Origin: Acanthosoma haemorrhoidale
Lineage: Eukaryota; Arthropoda; Insecta; Hemiptera; Acanthosomatidae
Reading direction: 5' to 3'
Assembly: GCA_930367205.1 (NCBI GenBank)
Contig: CAKNEZ010000021.1
Span: 62,001-126,000, forward strand
Length of the DNA stretch: 64,000 nt
Shown here: positions 1 to 12,229 of the stretch, piece by piece
Numbering within the stretch: position 1 is the stretch's first letter
Layout: every line of letters begins with the position of its first letter
Translations under genes and position numbers: made by a program
Notes under the pieces: generated by a model
Seen by the model: only the letters and a program-made list of their open reading frames with translations
Databases searched by the model: none
What the model was told of the DNA's origin: nothing

Positions 1-364
1 AATGGACAGGTGGACACTCAAAAGTGTGACAGGACTCTATACAGGTCACTGTCGGTTAAATAAACACCTCTTTAATTTGGGGATAGTGGGATCACCATTC
101 TGCAGATTCTGCAAGAAAGAGGGAGAAACGGCACGTCATATAATATGTGACTGTGATAACTTAGCTAGAAGGCGATACCTTCACTTTGGTAGTGATCGCA
201 TTGTAGACCCCAAACTATGTGAACTGATCGATCCATTCAGTATCCTCAGATTTGCAAAGGCCGTGGGCCTGTCACATATATAGGACAGGGACATGGACGG
301 CGCACAATAGGTCTCAGTGAGGCCGTGGTGCACAAATGCCGGAACAAATAATAATAATAATAAT
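1..364 (+). mobile_element. LOA-clade LINE, 3' end fragment
   Basis: The last part of LINE ORF2 (2-283) ends with a C-x2-C...H...C finger (CRFCKKEGETARHIICDC) and the terminus AVGLSHI. It is followed by a ~60-bp 3' UTR and an (AAT)n tail at about 346-364. It is nearly identical to the ends of the copies at 9.1-10.8 kb (+) and 13.2-18.4 kb (-), so the family is young. The window edge cuts it on the left. It interrupts the minus-strand pseudogene to its right. The family assignment rests on the RNase H-bearing relatives and the TAA tail; the I clade is the alternative. Confidence 0.9.
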
Positions 365-1343
365 ATGCAATGAAGATAGCGTTCGGGAAGAAACGTTTTA
401 ATTAAAAATCCGTTTTCCTTTGAATCTAATATTACTTGTAGACAATCGCCATGTTCTGTTTTAGTTTTTGCAAAATGTGTTATCAAATATTTTTCACCTT
501 GTTTTAGTTCTCCAAATCTTTTATAAACAGGTAAACTGTTTAATTTTTCGATCATGAACATCTGAAAAGGAAACCAGTAGGCTGAGTAAGGAAAATTAAA
601 AAAAAAAAAAATTTTAATACTTATTAAATTGTAATTCCTTACCAATTATTTTTTACTAGTCTATTATTTACAATATGCTTTACTTATTTATTAAGAGGTA
701 AGAAAAGCATATTGTTTTCTGTTGTCTAATATAAATATTGACAACAGTCCAGTTAGATGGATTTGGTGTACCATCGGTATCATATGCGATAACAATATTG
801 TTTCCAATATTACCATAATTGATTGCTTAAAGAGTAACCATCCCTCCTTCCAATCCTAATATCTCATATATCCCTTCTCCTAAGTTATCAAACAGAATAA
901 ATGTAGCCATCTAAAATACAAAGAGTAATTTTTTTTTTAAATACTACATACAATACTCAATGCAACAGTTCACTTCATTAATAATGTTCACCTCATGAGT
1001 CTGAATTATAAACGAAGTTGAACAGATTCGTACACTTTCTACATTCTGACAAATTCCTTGCAATGGAAAGACTGTTTCCACATATTATACAACGATCTCT
1101 ATATGTTAAGCCAATAGCTTCACTTCTTAAAAGTATATAATGATTTGATGATACTATCCCGTTCTCTAATTCTTCCGCCTCTAATTCATTGTGTACACAG
1201 TTTAAACAAACGAGTACTAAAGATGAATTGTTCTCGGATGGTTCTTCTCCTAACGCGATAAAAGCATTTACACTTACAAAGATCGTCTTTATACAACGAT
1301 AACGAGAAGAATTATTATTATGACCTCTATTCACAATCACCAT
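365..1343 (-). pseudogene. Broken split gene with Cys-rich first exon
   Basis: Three coding blocks follow each other on the minus strand. Block 1 (1343-993) has two CxxC pairs (CLNC, then CIICGN...CRKC) like a small zinc-binding module. Block 2 (910 to about 721) starts after a TTTTAG acceptor and reads through one in-frame TAA at 827-829. Block 3 starts at 561 after a good pyrimidine tract and CAG, with ATG as its first codon and motifs LPVYKRF and FLPERY. The LOA LINE cuts its end at 364/365. I do not recognise the product. It may be a host gene remnant or a gene carried by a DNA element. The donor sites are not clear, so the exon ends are approximate. Confidence 0.35.
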
Positions 1344-2876
1344 TATCTAAGAAACAAATAACATACTTACGATCGCTGTATGAAAGCTTCCACACCTGTG
1401 CGAGGAATGAAATTTTCCTAGGGCTCTTATACTCCTTTTCCTGAGTACTTCCTTTTCTTATACTTCCTTTTCATCTCAACAAGTTTAATTCTGTCTTTTC
1501 CCTGGAGTAGTGTCTTTGACATGAAAAACCCCAGTTTTGATTAGCTAATTTAAAAATAACTTTCTCTATTTTGTCTTTGTAATACATAAAATTGGGCTCA
1601 CCTTATCATTATTTTATTTAATTTCTTTTCTTTTAAATAAAATCATTTTGCTTATCGCTGATATTGAAAATATAATTTGTTGGAGATTTGATGATATGTC
1701 GGGCCGGCTATCACTTGGATTGGGCTCCACGTTTAGAGGACGTCGTGAGGAGCGGCGATATAGTCTCTAGATACCCTTAAAAATTATTTTAATATCCAGA
1801 ACATACATCGTTTGTGGTATCCTTTAATATAAAAAATGGTTATTATAGTAACCCGACGCCACCAAATCCAACTATTATATGATATATACATTTTATGTAC
1901 TATTTCTAATTGAATAATACGGAGCTTTATTTACGAGGAAAGCAATTTTGAATTTTGAATTATAGTGCCGTCTGCCTCTTGAAAATCATAGTTAGATTTA
2001 TTCCTAATGATTTGTACACCCTATCTTAAACATTTATCTTAAATATCCTCCTGTAATAAATACCCGATGGCTAATAGTTTTTGGATTTCTTTAGGCCTTC
2101 GTTCGGCCTATCCGAGAAACGGAGGTGCGTCCCATTAACACTTACTCTTGGACCCATTAGATGGGTGGGAAACGTTAGGCTGACCGGTCTTGCCCGGGGG
2201 AGAGCCGGATGCAGGCGAATATCAACCCATGCCGATGCTCTGTCCGATGTTATATCTATCTATACGATACGCGGTGAGCTCCCCTTCCAGTTTTTATATA
2301 TTTAGTCTCTTCTAGACATAATTATCCAAATATTTAATCAAAGTAGAGCCCAGAAAAAAACTAAACTATTCGATTTTGAATTTTCCTCATTGTACCAAAA
2401 CATTGATCAATCAATCAATCAATTTTCACGGAAACTTTGGTCTAGGTATGACGACGCAGTATTAAGATGATGAGATACAATGATCATCTCATTGTGGAGG
2501 ATTGTCTCTGCCTTAGAGAGGGGAAAGGGGAAAAATTATGAATCTCGTCATCAATGTCAGTCAGGCAGTTAGTTCATCAGGTAGGGAGGGGGTAGGAGAG
2601 TAGTCGTAAGTAGGTAGAGAGAGATAGACCGAGGTAAGACGACGACGACGGGAATGAGTCTGAAGCTGTTGTTGTATTTTTCATTAGACAGACGGTGGTG
2701 ATACTTGATTATCTTTCTCTATGTCTACAAACTAGGTGTGGGGGTGTGAAAAGCTTGCACTAAGTACAAACAGCGGAAAGTGTACGTCCGGAACGAGACC
2801 CTACAGGTAGGTCTACAATAGAGGTAGGTCTCCCCTGTACATCTTCCCTTATATTAATTGTTTGTGGTGAAATTAT

Positions 2877-3040
2877 AACGGGAATGCGCTAACGCAGTCC
2901 CGACTACCAAAAATTACGCACCCGAGATACCCGCATTTGGGGTATTCGCAGGGGTCAGCTCAACCAAAGTGCAATGGAAAAGCCTCACCCTGGGGGAACC
3001 GCCTTATTGATCACGGTAGGCCCCCACGCCAGGTAAGTAT
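2877..3040 (-). ncRNA. U1: U1 spliceosomal snRNA gene
   Basis: Read on the minus strand, the RNA starts ATACTTACCTGGCG at 3040. This holds the invariant ACUUACCUG (complement of 3030-3038) that pairs with 5' splice sites. Stem-loop I, the AUUGCAC of loop II bound by U1A/SNF (2969-2975), a perfect stem-loop III, the Sm site AATTTTTGG (2907-2915) and a terminal stem-loop IV all follow in the U1 order. The length of about 164 nt matches the family. The loop I sequence GATCAATAAGG departs from the usual GAUCA(C/U)GAAGG that U1-70K binds. It is the best preserved of three copies in the window and is plausibly functional. Confidence 0.93.
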
Positions 3041-5189
3041 GCTATAATTTGGGAAAATCCGATGGTGGTCAAGTCAAATCTAACCGCACTTGCGAGATTG
3101 AACTGGATTCGTAGAAGATGAATGACCGTCTAGCGATTCACCAGATGTTGTAATATACAAATAAAATGTTTCATTTATCTTACTACACAATATATTATCG
3201 AGTATAAATAGTTTAAACGCACCGAAAACATCTCCCTACCCGTATGAGTGCATATATCTCTGCATCCCTCTCGATCCCACAGGTTAGCTAATGATTACAC
3301 AGGTGGCGATAGTGTAGCTTCATTCCCGGTATCCACCCTTTCAACTTCAAGCGAGCTATCTCCCGAGATATTTAGTAAACGCTCCAAAACGCATTATTTA
3401 TTATATTTTTAAGATTTCCCTCATCTTATTTGCTAGTATTTATAATGACAATATTTTATATGATTTTTTATTTTTGGAGATACACATAAAAAAAATATTG
3501 GGTATATGTTATTCGTTAGGAATCCGCTGAGATCCATTCATTAAATTATTAGTAATATTACTTTGCCGCCGAATCAAATAGTGACTCTTGCTGTAACTTT
3601 ATTTATGAATCATTATTCCTAATCCAACTATGATCTCGAATGATTGTATCAATCGGGTGACTCCCGCAATAATATTTTGGTGCCTGTTTATCCTTAGCTC
3701 ACAGATAAAACCTCCTCCTGTATGTAGTAAGCCGTGAAAATTTGCTGATCCCGACCTCTCTAATCCGGAACTAGTTGTCCTTTTCGGTCGTTATCCCCAC
3801 TATTATTTTTATTAATTTTTTTTTCATCTCAACAAGTTTAATTCTGTCTTTTCCCTGGAGTAGTGTCTTTGACATGAAAAACCCCAGTTTTAATTAGCTA
3901 ATTAAAAAATAGCTTTCTTCATTTTGTCTTTGAAATACATAAAATTGGGCTCACCTTATCATTATTTTACTTAATTTCTTTTCTTTTAATTGAAATCATT
4001 TTGCTTATCGCTGATATTGAAAATATAATTTGTCGGAGATTTGATGATATGTCGGGCCGGCTATCACTTGGATTGGGCTCCACGTTTAGAGGACGTCGTG
4101 AGGAGCGGCGATATAGTCTCTAGATACTCTTAAAAATTATTTTAATATCCAGAACAAACATCGTTTGTGGTATCCTTTAATATAAAAAATGGTTATTATA
4201 GTAACCCGACGCCACCAAATCCAACTATTATATGATATATACATTTTATGAACTATTTCTAATTGAATAATACGGAGCATTATTTACGAGGAAAGCAATT
4301 TTGAATTTTGAATTATAGTGCCGTCTGCCTCTTGAAAATCATAGTTAGATTTATTCCTAATGATTTAGACACCCTATCTTAAACATTTATCTTAAATATC
4401 CTCCTGTAATAAATACCCGACGGCTAATAGTTTTCGGATTTCATTAGGCCTTAGTCGGCAAATTCGAGAAACGGAGGTGCGTCCCATTAACACTTGCTCT
4501 TGGACCCATTAGATGGGCGGGAAACGTTAGGCTGACCGGTCTTGCCCGGGGGAGAGCCGCATGCAGGCGAATATCAACCCATGCTGATGCTCTGTCCGAT
4601 GTTATATCTATCTATACGATACGCGGTGAGCTCCCCTTCCAGTTTTTATATATTTAGTCTCTTCTAGACATAATTATCCAAATATTTAATCAAAGTAGAG
4701 GCCAGAAAAAAACTAAACTATTCGATTTTGAATTTTCCTCATTGTACCAAAAACATTGATCAATCAATCAATTAATCGATTTTCACGGAAACTTTGGTCT
4801 AGGTATGACGACGCAGTATTGAGATGATGAAATACAATGATCATCTCATTGTGGAGGATTGTCTCTGCCTTGGAGAGGGGAAAGGGGAAAATTATGAATC
4901 TCGTCATCAATGTCAGTCAGGCAGTTAGTTCATCAGGTTTGGAGGGGGTAGGAGAGTAGTCGTAAGTAGGTAGAGAGAGAGAGAACGAGGTAAGGTGACG
5001 ACGACGGGAATGAGTCTGAAGCTGTTGTTGTATTTTGTATTAGACAGACGGTGGTGATGCTTGATTATCTTTCTGTGTGTCTACAAACTAGGTGTGGGGG
5101 TGTGAAAAGCTTGCACTAAGTACAAACAGTGGAAAGCGTACGTCCGGAACGAGACCCTACAGGTAGGTCTACAGTAAAGGTAGGTCTCC

Positions 5190-5192
<3 letters not shown>

Positions 5193-5244
<52 letters not shown>

Positions 5245-5786
5245 CGAAGCTCTCTAGGTCGAATTTAGGATGTGGGAAAAATATAAAATATTTGGGGTAA
5301 AAGGAAGCTTGTACTAGGCGTACCTGCTTGAAGGTGGTGTGAGAGTTAGTGATGTGGGAATCCTCGGTGGATGTTGGTTAAGTCAGTACAGTAGTGAGAG
5401 TCTACCGGTGGCTGGGCCTAGAGTCTCACTAGGCATGTGGTGTCGTCGTTGTTAGTCTGATGTCAGAGTGAGGGTGCCCCTTAGAGGCTTGTTGTCAGTG
5501 GGTCGGCGTCGAGATGTCTATCATCTTCTCTGCTCTACCCGATCTTGCGAGTTGCCATCGTGACGGTAGCGGTGGTGGTGTCATGTCTCGGAAGAACGGG
5601 TTGAGAATAGCTTCATCGAGTCGAAGAATTTGATGTGCCGTCGTCTGATGGCCTCGGTGATGGTGGGGAGCTCAAATTTTTCGTGCATGTCGGATGCCTC
5701 CATGTCGCGAAAAGGAGTGTGCCACAGTGGCGTTCTCACGATGTTATTCTGAAAGCTCTGGAGTCTGTTGATGGTGCTGGTACGGA
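5193..5786 (-). mobile_element. Jockey-type LINE, 3' end fragment with 52-bp poly-A tail
   Basis: A run of 52 T (5193-5244) is the poly-A tail of a minus-strand LINE. Upstream on the minus strand the coding remnant at about 5780-5581 reads motifs such as FELPTITEAIRRRHIKFFDS, close to the C-terminus of the Jockey copies at 12.5, 21.9, 40 and 45.5 kb. The element is strongly 5'-truncated. It lies inside the U1 repeat array, and the array material missing around it (including one U1 gene) suggests that the insertion came with a deletion, or that a later deletion occurred there. The poly-A length suggests a fairly recent insertion. Confidence 0.8.
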
Positions 5787-6950
5787 ACAAACATCGTTTT
5801 TGGTATCCTTTAATATGAAAAATGGTTATTATAGTACCCTGACGCCACCAAATCCAACTATTATATGATATATACATTGTATGTACTATTTCTAATTGAA
5901 TAATACGGAGCTTTATTTACGAGGAAAGCAATTTTGAATTTTTAATTATAGTGCCGTCTGCCTCTTGAAAATCATAGTTTGATTTATTCCAAATGATTTA
6001 GACACCCCAAGAGAGTGCTATGGGATGATAAACATTTATCTTAAATATTCTCCTGTAATAAATACCTGACGGCTAATAGTTTTTGGATTTCTTTAGGCCT
6101 TCGTTCGGCCTATCCGAGAAACGGAGGTGCGTCCCACTAACACTTGCTCTTGGACCCATTAGATGGGCGGGAAACGTTAGGCTGACCAGTCCCATCTTGC
6201 CCAGGGGAGAGCCGGATGCCGGCGAATATCAACCCATGCCGATGCTCTGTCCGATGTTATATCTATCTATACGATACGCGGTGAGCTCCCCTTCCAGTTT
6301 AAACGCACCGAAAACATTTCCCTAACCGTATGAGTGCATATATCTCTGCATTCCTCTCGATCCCACAGGTTAGCTAATGATTACACAGGTGGCACTAGTG
6401 TAGCTTTATTCTTGGTATCCACCCTTCAACTTTGACCGTGACTGAGCTATCTCCCGAGCCATTTAGTAACGCTCCAAAACGTATTATTTATTATATTTTT
6501 GAGATTTCCCTCATCTTATTTTCTAGTGTTTATAATGACAATATTTTATAAGATTTTTTATTTTTGGAGATACACATAAAAAAAATATTGGGTATATGTT
6601 ATTCGTTAGGAATCCTCTGAAATCCGTTCATTAAATTATTTTTCATATTACTTTGCCGCCGAATTAAATAGTGACTCTTGCTGTAACTTTATTTATGAAT
6701 CATTATTCCTAATCCAACTATGATCTCGAATGATTGTATCAATCGGGTGACTCCCGCAATAATATTTTGGTGCCTGTTTATCCTTAGCTCACAGATAAAA
6801 CCTCCTCCTGTATGTAGTAAGACGTAAAAATTTGCTGATCCCGACCTCACTAATCCGGAACTAGTTATCCTTTTCAATTGTTATCCTCACTATTATTTTT
6901 ATTAATTTTTTTTTCATCTTAACAAGTTTGATTCTGTCTTTTCCCTGGAG

Positions 6951-7809
6951 TTATTGTTGGAAATGTTATTCATGGAAAATGGTTTATTACAAGTTATTGT
7001 TCGGCGAGGCAGTTAAAATTTAGTAATTATTCGTAATTACCTTCTTATTTCAGCTTTTCATCAATTTCTCTTTATCGTGTAATCTTTTAAATAAGTATCA
7101 ATCAATACGTTTCTAGTATATGTTAAATATTTAATCATAATTAATTTATTCTGTAATGCACATATTATATATATATGTGATGTATTTAATGGAAAATAAA
7201 CTAGTAAATCATGTAACAAACAGAAAAGTAATGGCATGTCTTATATAATGGTGTGTCCGAATGCCACGAGGTCTCAAAAAATATAAAATTTCTATTTTGA
7301 AAATGGACCTATCTAAAATTATGGCCAGTCTGCAAAAATACTCGCCAGTCTCTGATAATTAAAGACAGCCAATAATTAAACAAAATGCTTTATATGTTAT
7401 TGTACATAAATAGCCTAATGGTATTGGTGCCTTACCGATTATTTGAAGCTTCTGTGTTCTGATCAACTTACTACTAGATCACTGATGATCTCTCTGTTTT
7501 TTGAAGATTTGACGAAAATGCGAACCTTTAATTTTAACCAATCACTAAAAAAAAAACTGGTTGATAACTTGATTTCTTTTTATTTCGTTAACAATTGTCA
7601 CAGTCCATTATTTCTAATTATAGTTATAACTAACTATAATGTCTATTTAATTTTAGATTATTAAAAAGCTTTTATTATTATAAGATCTTTATTTGCAAAA
7701 TTGCAATTTTATTTTACAGCATTAATTGTTATTTATTTAACAATAATTATTACCATTAATTGAATCAAAATAATATTAACTGTTAACACTATTTAATTAC
7801 AATTTTCAG
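6951..7809. other. AT-rich non-coding stretch
   Basis: I see no gene, RNA or clear repeat here. The stretch is very AT-rich with many homopolymer runs, and the only ORF (7443-7664) has low-complexity composition. It ends in the splice acceptor of the candidate exon at 7810, so it probably is intron sequence. Confidence 0.5.
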
Positions 7810-7869
7810 CACACCATCTCATTTTACACCATCACCTCAAGGGAGTCAACCCCAGCAATCACCCTACCC
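7810..7869 (+). CDS. Candidate internal exon, Pro/Gln/Ser-rich (host gene)
   Basis: A 60-nt exon candidate is flanked by TTTTCAG on the left and GTGAGT on the right, both strong splice signals. One reading frame gives a Ser/Pro/Gln-rich peptide containing FTPSPQGSQPQQSPYP, typical of disordered parts of transcription regulators. It enters in phase 2 and leaves with two bases (CC). The acceptor at 19495 supplies a single base before an open frame, so the two exons join in phase. The intervening 11.6 kb is almost all transposons. I do not recognise the gene. Confidence 0.45.
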
Positions 7870-8492
7870 GTGAGTCACCTATCTTTCTATAATTAATATA
7901 AATATATATATAACATATAGTTGATCCAATCATAAGACATGCTAATTTTTTTTTTTTTTTTAATATCGTGAATTAGTTTTGGAGTCAAAAAGTTCAGATT
8001 TTACTTTCAATCAAGTTCCTGGTGGACGTATTTTCGCCTGTCATATAAGGTAGTGCCTTTGAAAATAATTTAATTGACCTGAAATTTTATAAAGTATATT
8101 ACAGATAATCTCTGGAAAAAATAGCAAATACCTGAAAAAGTATCATTAATTATATGATTTTATTATGGTAATTTGTAACACACCCCTACCGATTGGGGTA
8201 AAAGGCGACCTATACTGTAGGGAGCCTCCCACATCTATTTATTGAGTGAAGTCCCTTCTTGAGTGTTGAGTCCAGCACATAGCGTCATGAAGGAAATATG
8301 TTTTATTTTTTTAATGCATACATATTAGAAAAAAATTACGTAGAAAATAAAAAAAAAAAACAATAACCATATTAAATTAATCTAAAAAGAAAACTTTTTA
8401 TTTGATAAACCATTCCAAAACATTTTTTTGAAATCATCAGGAAATATATAAAATATTTAATTTCTATATTTTTTGGCTCCAGAATTTTATTT
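7870..8492. other. Non-coding stretch, putative intron
   Basis: No gene is visible. A short part near 8185-8240 (GGGGTAAAAGGCGACCTATACT) resembles the 3' UTR of the Jockey fragment near 5290, so it may be an old LINE 3' end. The rest is AT-rich. Confidence 0.4.
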
Positions 8493-9127
8493 CTACGAAT
8501 TCACACTCGGTATTTTAAGGGTAGGTGAAAACCGTCCGGATCCCAAAAGCGAGTGTGGACCAGAGAGACGCTACTAGGTAACGTTTGGAGGGCCACGGCC
8601 ACCGTCGTCCGTGAGGGAGAGGTCTCTCCCTAGGAGGTTCTAGTTTTAGCGAGACGAAGGCAGAGAATCCCACTAGGAAGTTGTGGGGTCTGACGCCGGA
8701 CTAAAGCATAGCGAGGTTAGGAGAGAGATGCAGAGGTAGATGAATGAGAAGGCTATGGTTTCAGTAGAGCAGCAAGCGCCAGTTCAGAGAGAGAGAGAGA
8801 GAAGTGTTCTAAGTCCCGGTTCAGTAAGTTCTATCTCCGCCCTAAGGAGCTCGGTTATATAGGCAGGCCAGTCGTGGTGGGGATGGCTCCACACTTGCAG
8901 CTGTTTCTCCCCCCTCTCCGACTGACGTCATAACCTTTATAAACATATGGAAACATAGATAGATATTTTCTGGTCCGAAAAGAGGGGAACTTCTAATTAT
9001 TCGTAATTAAGAGGTGGCCAAAACAAATACATTAATCCTATCGCATAAAACAATTAAAACCTGTAAAATGGTTCCAATGAAACAGGCAGTTAAAAGAGAG
9101 TGGTTAATTGCACGTATCTCTACCACT

Positions 9128-10797
9128 ACCACTACACAAGTTCTCAGAAACCATTTCTGAGTTGCTTTCCGCATCGATGGATCTTTTGAGGGATTGGTGT
9201 GAAAAGAATGGTTTAGGAATCAATCCCCAGAAGATAAATCTCTGTATCTTCACTAACAAAAGAAATGCTATAGTTAGACCACCCTATATAGGGGGGACAC
9301 AGGTAAGCATTTGTAGTGAGGTAAAGCATCTAGGGGTTACTCTGGATAGAAAATTGGACTGGTCTAAACACATCAGGAATACTACTATGAAGGCACTTCG
9401 ATGCCTCTATGCATGTAAAAGGGCTGTGGGTAGGACCTGGGGACTACAACCCAGAATGTTATTCTGGCTATATACCGCAGCAGTTAGACCAATGGTGCTC
9501 TATGCCTCTATGGTGTGGTGGCACAGAGGTAGTATTAGTAAAAATAAAACTTTGCTTGGCAAATTACAGAGGCTTTCATGTCTCATGATCACTGGTGCCA
9601 TGAGTACAACTCCTACTGCTGCAATGGAAGTCTTATTGAACTTGAATCCACTGCACATAGAAGTAGAAGCGCAAGCCTTGAACGTGGCTTACAGACTTGC
9701 GAAATCAGGAACAAGATCCAAAGTCATGACTCGCATGGGGCATGGGAACTTGTTCAGAAGAATTGATGAGGACGAGGTGCTGTCAATGCACTCTGACCTA
9801 CAAGTTAAGAAACACACAGACGTTTTGTACTGTGCGGAAAACACAAAGACCAAACCACATAAACTGTGTAATGGGATTAATTGCTACACAGACGGCTCAC
9901 TAACAGAAAACGGATCAGGGGCCGGCATATGGAGGAAAGATAAACCAGAATCTGGGATTTCTATTCCTTTAGGTAGACACACCTCGGTCTTTCAGGCCGA
10001 AGTGATGGCGATCAATGTCTGTACCCAAACCTTAATTGGGGAGGGTGTAAGAAACAGACTGATCACAATTTTCACGGATAGCCAGGCAGCCATTGGCGCC
10101 CTGAGAAGCTATACGACCAGATCTTATTTGGTTGAGGAGTGTAAAAACAACTTAAACACACTCTCGCTAGCCAATAAGGTTAGAATCGACTGGGTGCCAG
10201 GACACACAGGCATCACAGGCAATGAGAAGGCAGATGGCCTTGCAAGGGTGGGCTCAGAACAGACACCTCTTGCACCTGAACCCATATGTGGTATCAGCCT
10301 CAGCTACGCTAAAAGGCGTATAAAATTAGCTTTAGAGGACAAGGCAAGACTTTCTTGGAGAGAAACTAAGAAACAGGAACACTCGAAACTGTTTCTTAAT
10401 GGACCCTGTAAGAGAAGAAGCTCAGCACTTCTATCAATGGACAGGTGGACACTCAAAAGTGTGACAGGACTCTATACAGGTCACTGTCGGTTAAATAAAC
10501 ACCTCTTTAATTTGGGGATAGTGGGATCACCAATCTGCAGATTCTGCAAGAAAGAGGGAGAAACGGCACGTCACATAATATGTGACTGTGATAACTTAGC
10601 TAGAAGGCGATACCTTCACTTTGGTAGTGATCGCATTGTAGACCCCAAACTATGTGAACTGATCGATCCATTCAGTATCCTCAGATTTGCAAAGGCCGTG
10701 GGCCTGTCACATATATAGGACAGGGACATGGACGGCGCACAATAGGTCTCAGTGAGGCCGCGGTGCACAAATGCCGGAACAAATAATAATAATAATA
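9128..10797 (+). mobile_element. LOA-clade LINE, 5'-truncated copy with target duplication
   Basis: The insertion is bounded by the 12-bp duplication ATCTCTACCACT at 9116-9127 and 10798-10809. Homology to the 5.2-kb copy begins at about 9137, in the reverse transcriptase thumb. The copy ends with the family 3' UTR and (AAT)n tail. The first few inserted bases repeat ACCACT and look like slippage at integration. 5' truncation with a target duplication is what target-primed reverse transcription produces. Confidence 0.92.
9137..10718 (+). CDS. LOA ORF2 fragment: RT thumb, RNase H, C-terminal finger
   Basis: This is the C-terminal ~527 residues of LINE ORF2, open without a break. After the RT thumb come the RNase H blocks: CYTDGSL (first Asp), FQAEVMAI (Glu), FTDSQAA (second Asp) and WVPGHTGITGNEKADGLAR (His, Asp). 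A CxxC...H...C finger and the terminus AVGLSHI follow. The N-terminal half with endonuclease and the RT catalytic core is missing, so the protein cannot act alone. The open frame in fact begins at 9108 in flanking DNA, which means that the first ~10 codons are not LINE sequence. This RNase H frame is intact, unlike that of the longer copy at 13.2-18.4 kb. Confidence 0.9.
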
Positions 10798-11343
10798 ATC
10801 TCTACCACTGCCTTTATTTAGTAGGTATAGAGGGGGTGAGTTTCGAACATTTATTTGAAATCATTACTGTTAAATAAACTATATTACCATAGAGACGGAA
10901 GAATCGCTATTCAACTGGACACGAGGTTGAAGTTACTTGCAACTTTACCGATACTTTCCAAATTGGATTCCCTCCCCTCCGAAGAAATTTCAGAGCAAAA
11001 TCAGTTTCATCTAAAGAATAGAATAGAACTTGTAGTGCAAAAACAGGAGTCAGAACTTGTGTCAACAACATTGTAGCTAATCAACAAGGACGAGGCGATT
11101 CCATCTAGTAATTTTTTTGTTGTTTTTTGCTTGTGACAAACTGTCTTCAGGCCCAGTACTAGACAAACATGGCAGTACACAAATAATACTGATTTCGCAA
11201 GCCCATGGATCGTTGAGTTCTCAGCGATGTTTTCAATTGTGGATCCTTCAATGGTCTGTACTTTTTAACAATTTTATAACGCGGGATCTGTTTGGGGTTT
11301 GTTGTCAAATTTAAATTCAATTAAAACCTTGACCTTCATTGAT

Positions 11344-11558
11344 TATTTAAAATAAAATGGGACATGCAATATTAAGAGATGTGTGTATTTAAAATAAAAT
11401 GGGACATGAAATATTAAGAGATGTGTGTATTTAAAATAAAATGGGACATGCAATTTTAAGAGATGTGTGTATTTAAAATAAAATGGGACATGCAATATTA
11501 AGAGATGTGTGTATTTAAAATAAAATGGGACATGCAATATTAAGAGATGTGTGTATTT
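11344..11558. repeat. 42-bp minisatellite, five units
   Basis: The unit runs TTTAAAATAAAATGGGACAT followed by GCAATATTAAGAGATGTGTGTA. Five near-identical units occur here. The same unit occurs three times at about 24251-24380 in the sister repeat. 42 bp is a multiple of three, which creates a periodic minus-strand ORF that has no meaning. Confidence 0.9.
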
Positions 11559-11910
11559 TGTCCATTTGTAGAGAGTTCAAACTGAACTTTGTTCATTTTC
11601 ATTGAATTAAATTGAATTTCGTCCCAAAACAAACCCCGATTGTTATAACATTAAAATAGAAATTGTCTGTGACTCAACAAGAGAAATGAATAAGGGAAAT
11701 TTAACAGACAATATTTTAATGGGTAATGATTCATTTGAATCATTATCAATTAAACATTTAGGGACAACAGGCAGTTCGTGTAACTAAACACATCATTGTT
11801 TTAAAAAACAATTTGCCAAAGCAAATCCAATTGTAGCAGGCAAATAACAACCAGTTTTAGAAATAATGTTCTGAATTTATTAACAAATATTTACTTGAGT
11901 GTGTATTTAA

Positions 11911-12229
11911 TTGGGCATCAGAAACCAAAACAGATTTTTTAAAACTAAACCTAACTTTTTACACAACATTTGCTTAATAACTAGTTATTCTAGTCGGACT
12001 GATCAGTATTAATATTGTTAGAAGGTACCTTCATTAGATTGGGCTTCAGAAACCAAAACAGATTTTTTGAAACTAAACCTAACTTTTTACACAGCATTTG
12101 CTTAATAACTAGTTATTCTAGTCGTACTGATCAGTATTAATATTGTTAGAAGGTACCTTCATGTTAGATTGGGCATCAGAAACCATAACAGATTTTTTAA
12201 AACTAAACCTAACTTTTTACACAACATTT
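11911..12229. repeat. ~130-bp tandem repeat, two full and one partial unit
   Basis: Units start with TTGGGC(A/T)TCAGAAACC at 11911, 12039 and 12169 and contain GATCAGTATTAATATTGTTA. The sister repeat holds one unit at about 24646-24767. It appears to be part of the same dispersed repeat as the 42-bp minisatellite. Confidence 0.8.

Larger units (their letters stand above)
1471..6950. repeat. Tandem U1-bearing repeat array, block 1 (~2.35-kb unit)
   Basis: The motif TCATCTCAACAAGTTT recurs at 1471 and 3824, giving a unit of about 2353 bp. It recurs again, slightly changed, at 6914. Unit 1 (1471-3823) is complete and contains the U1 gene at 2877-3040. Unit 2 (3824-5192) is cut just before its U1 gene by a LINE fragment with a 52-bp poly-T. 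The array resumes at about 5787. The next unit then jumps at 6298/6299 from the part left of U1 straight to the part right of it, probably a deletion at the shared bases AGTTTA. Short ORFs inside the repeat are not conserved in frame and I do not call them genes. Confidence 0.85.

Noticed and set aside
1481..1560. Possible U2, U4 or U6 genes elsewhere in the 2.35-kb repeat
   Set aside because: I compared the conserved blocks of these RNAs by eye with the repeat on both strands and found no match; only U1 is present.
2081..2305. ORFs of 70-80 codons in the U1 array (also 6083-6325, 33789-34010)
   Set aside because: Frame and length change between repeat units, and no protein features are seen.
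11343..11537. Minus-strand ORF with a perfect 14-residue repeat
   Set aside because: It is only the translation of the 42-bp minisatellite; the frame stays open because 42 is divisible by three.
11344..11558. Regular repeats that could suggest a CRISPR array
   Set aside because: Units are contiguous with no spacers, and the genome is eukaryotic.
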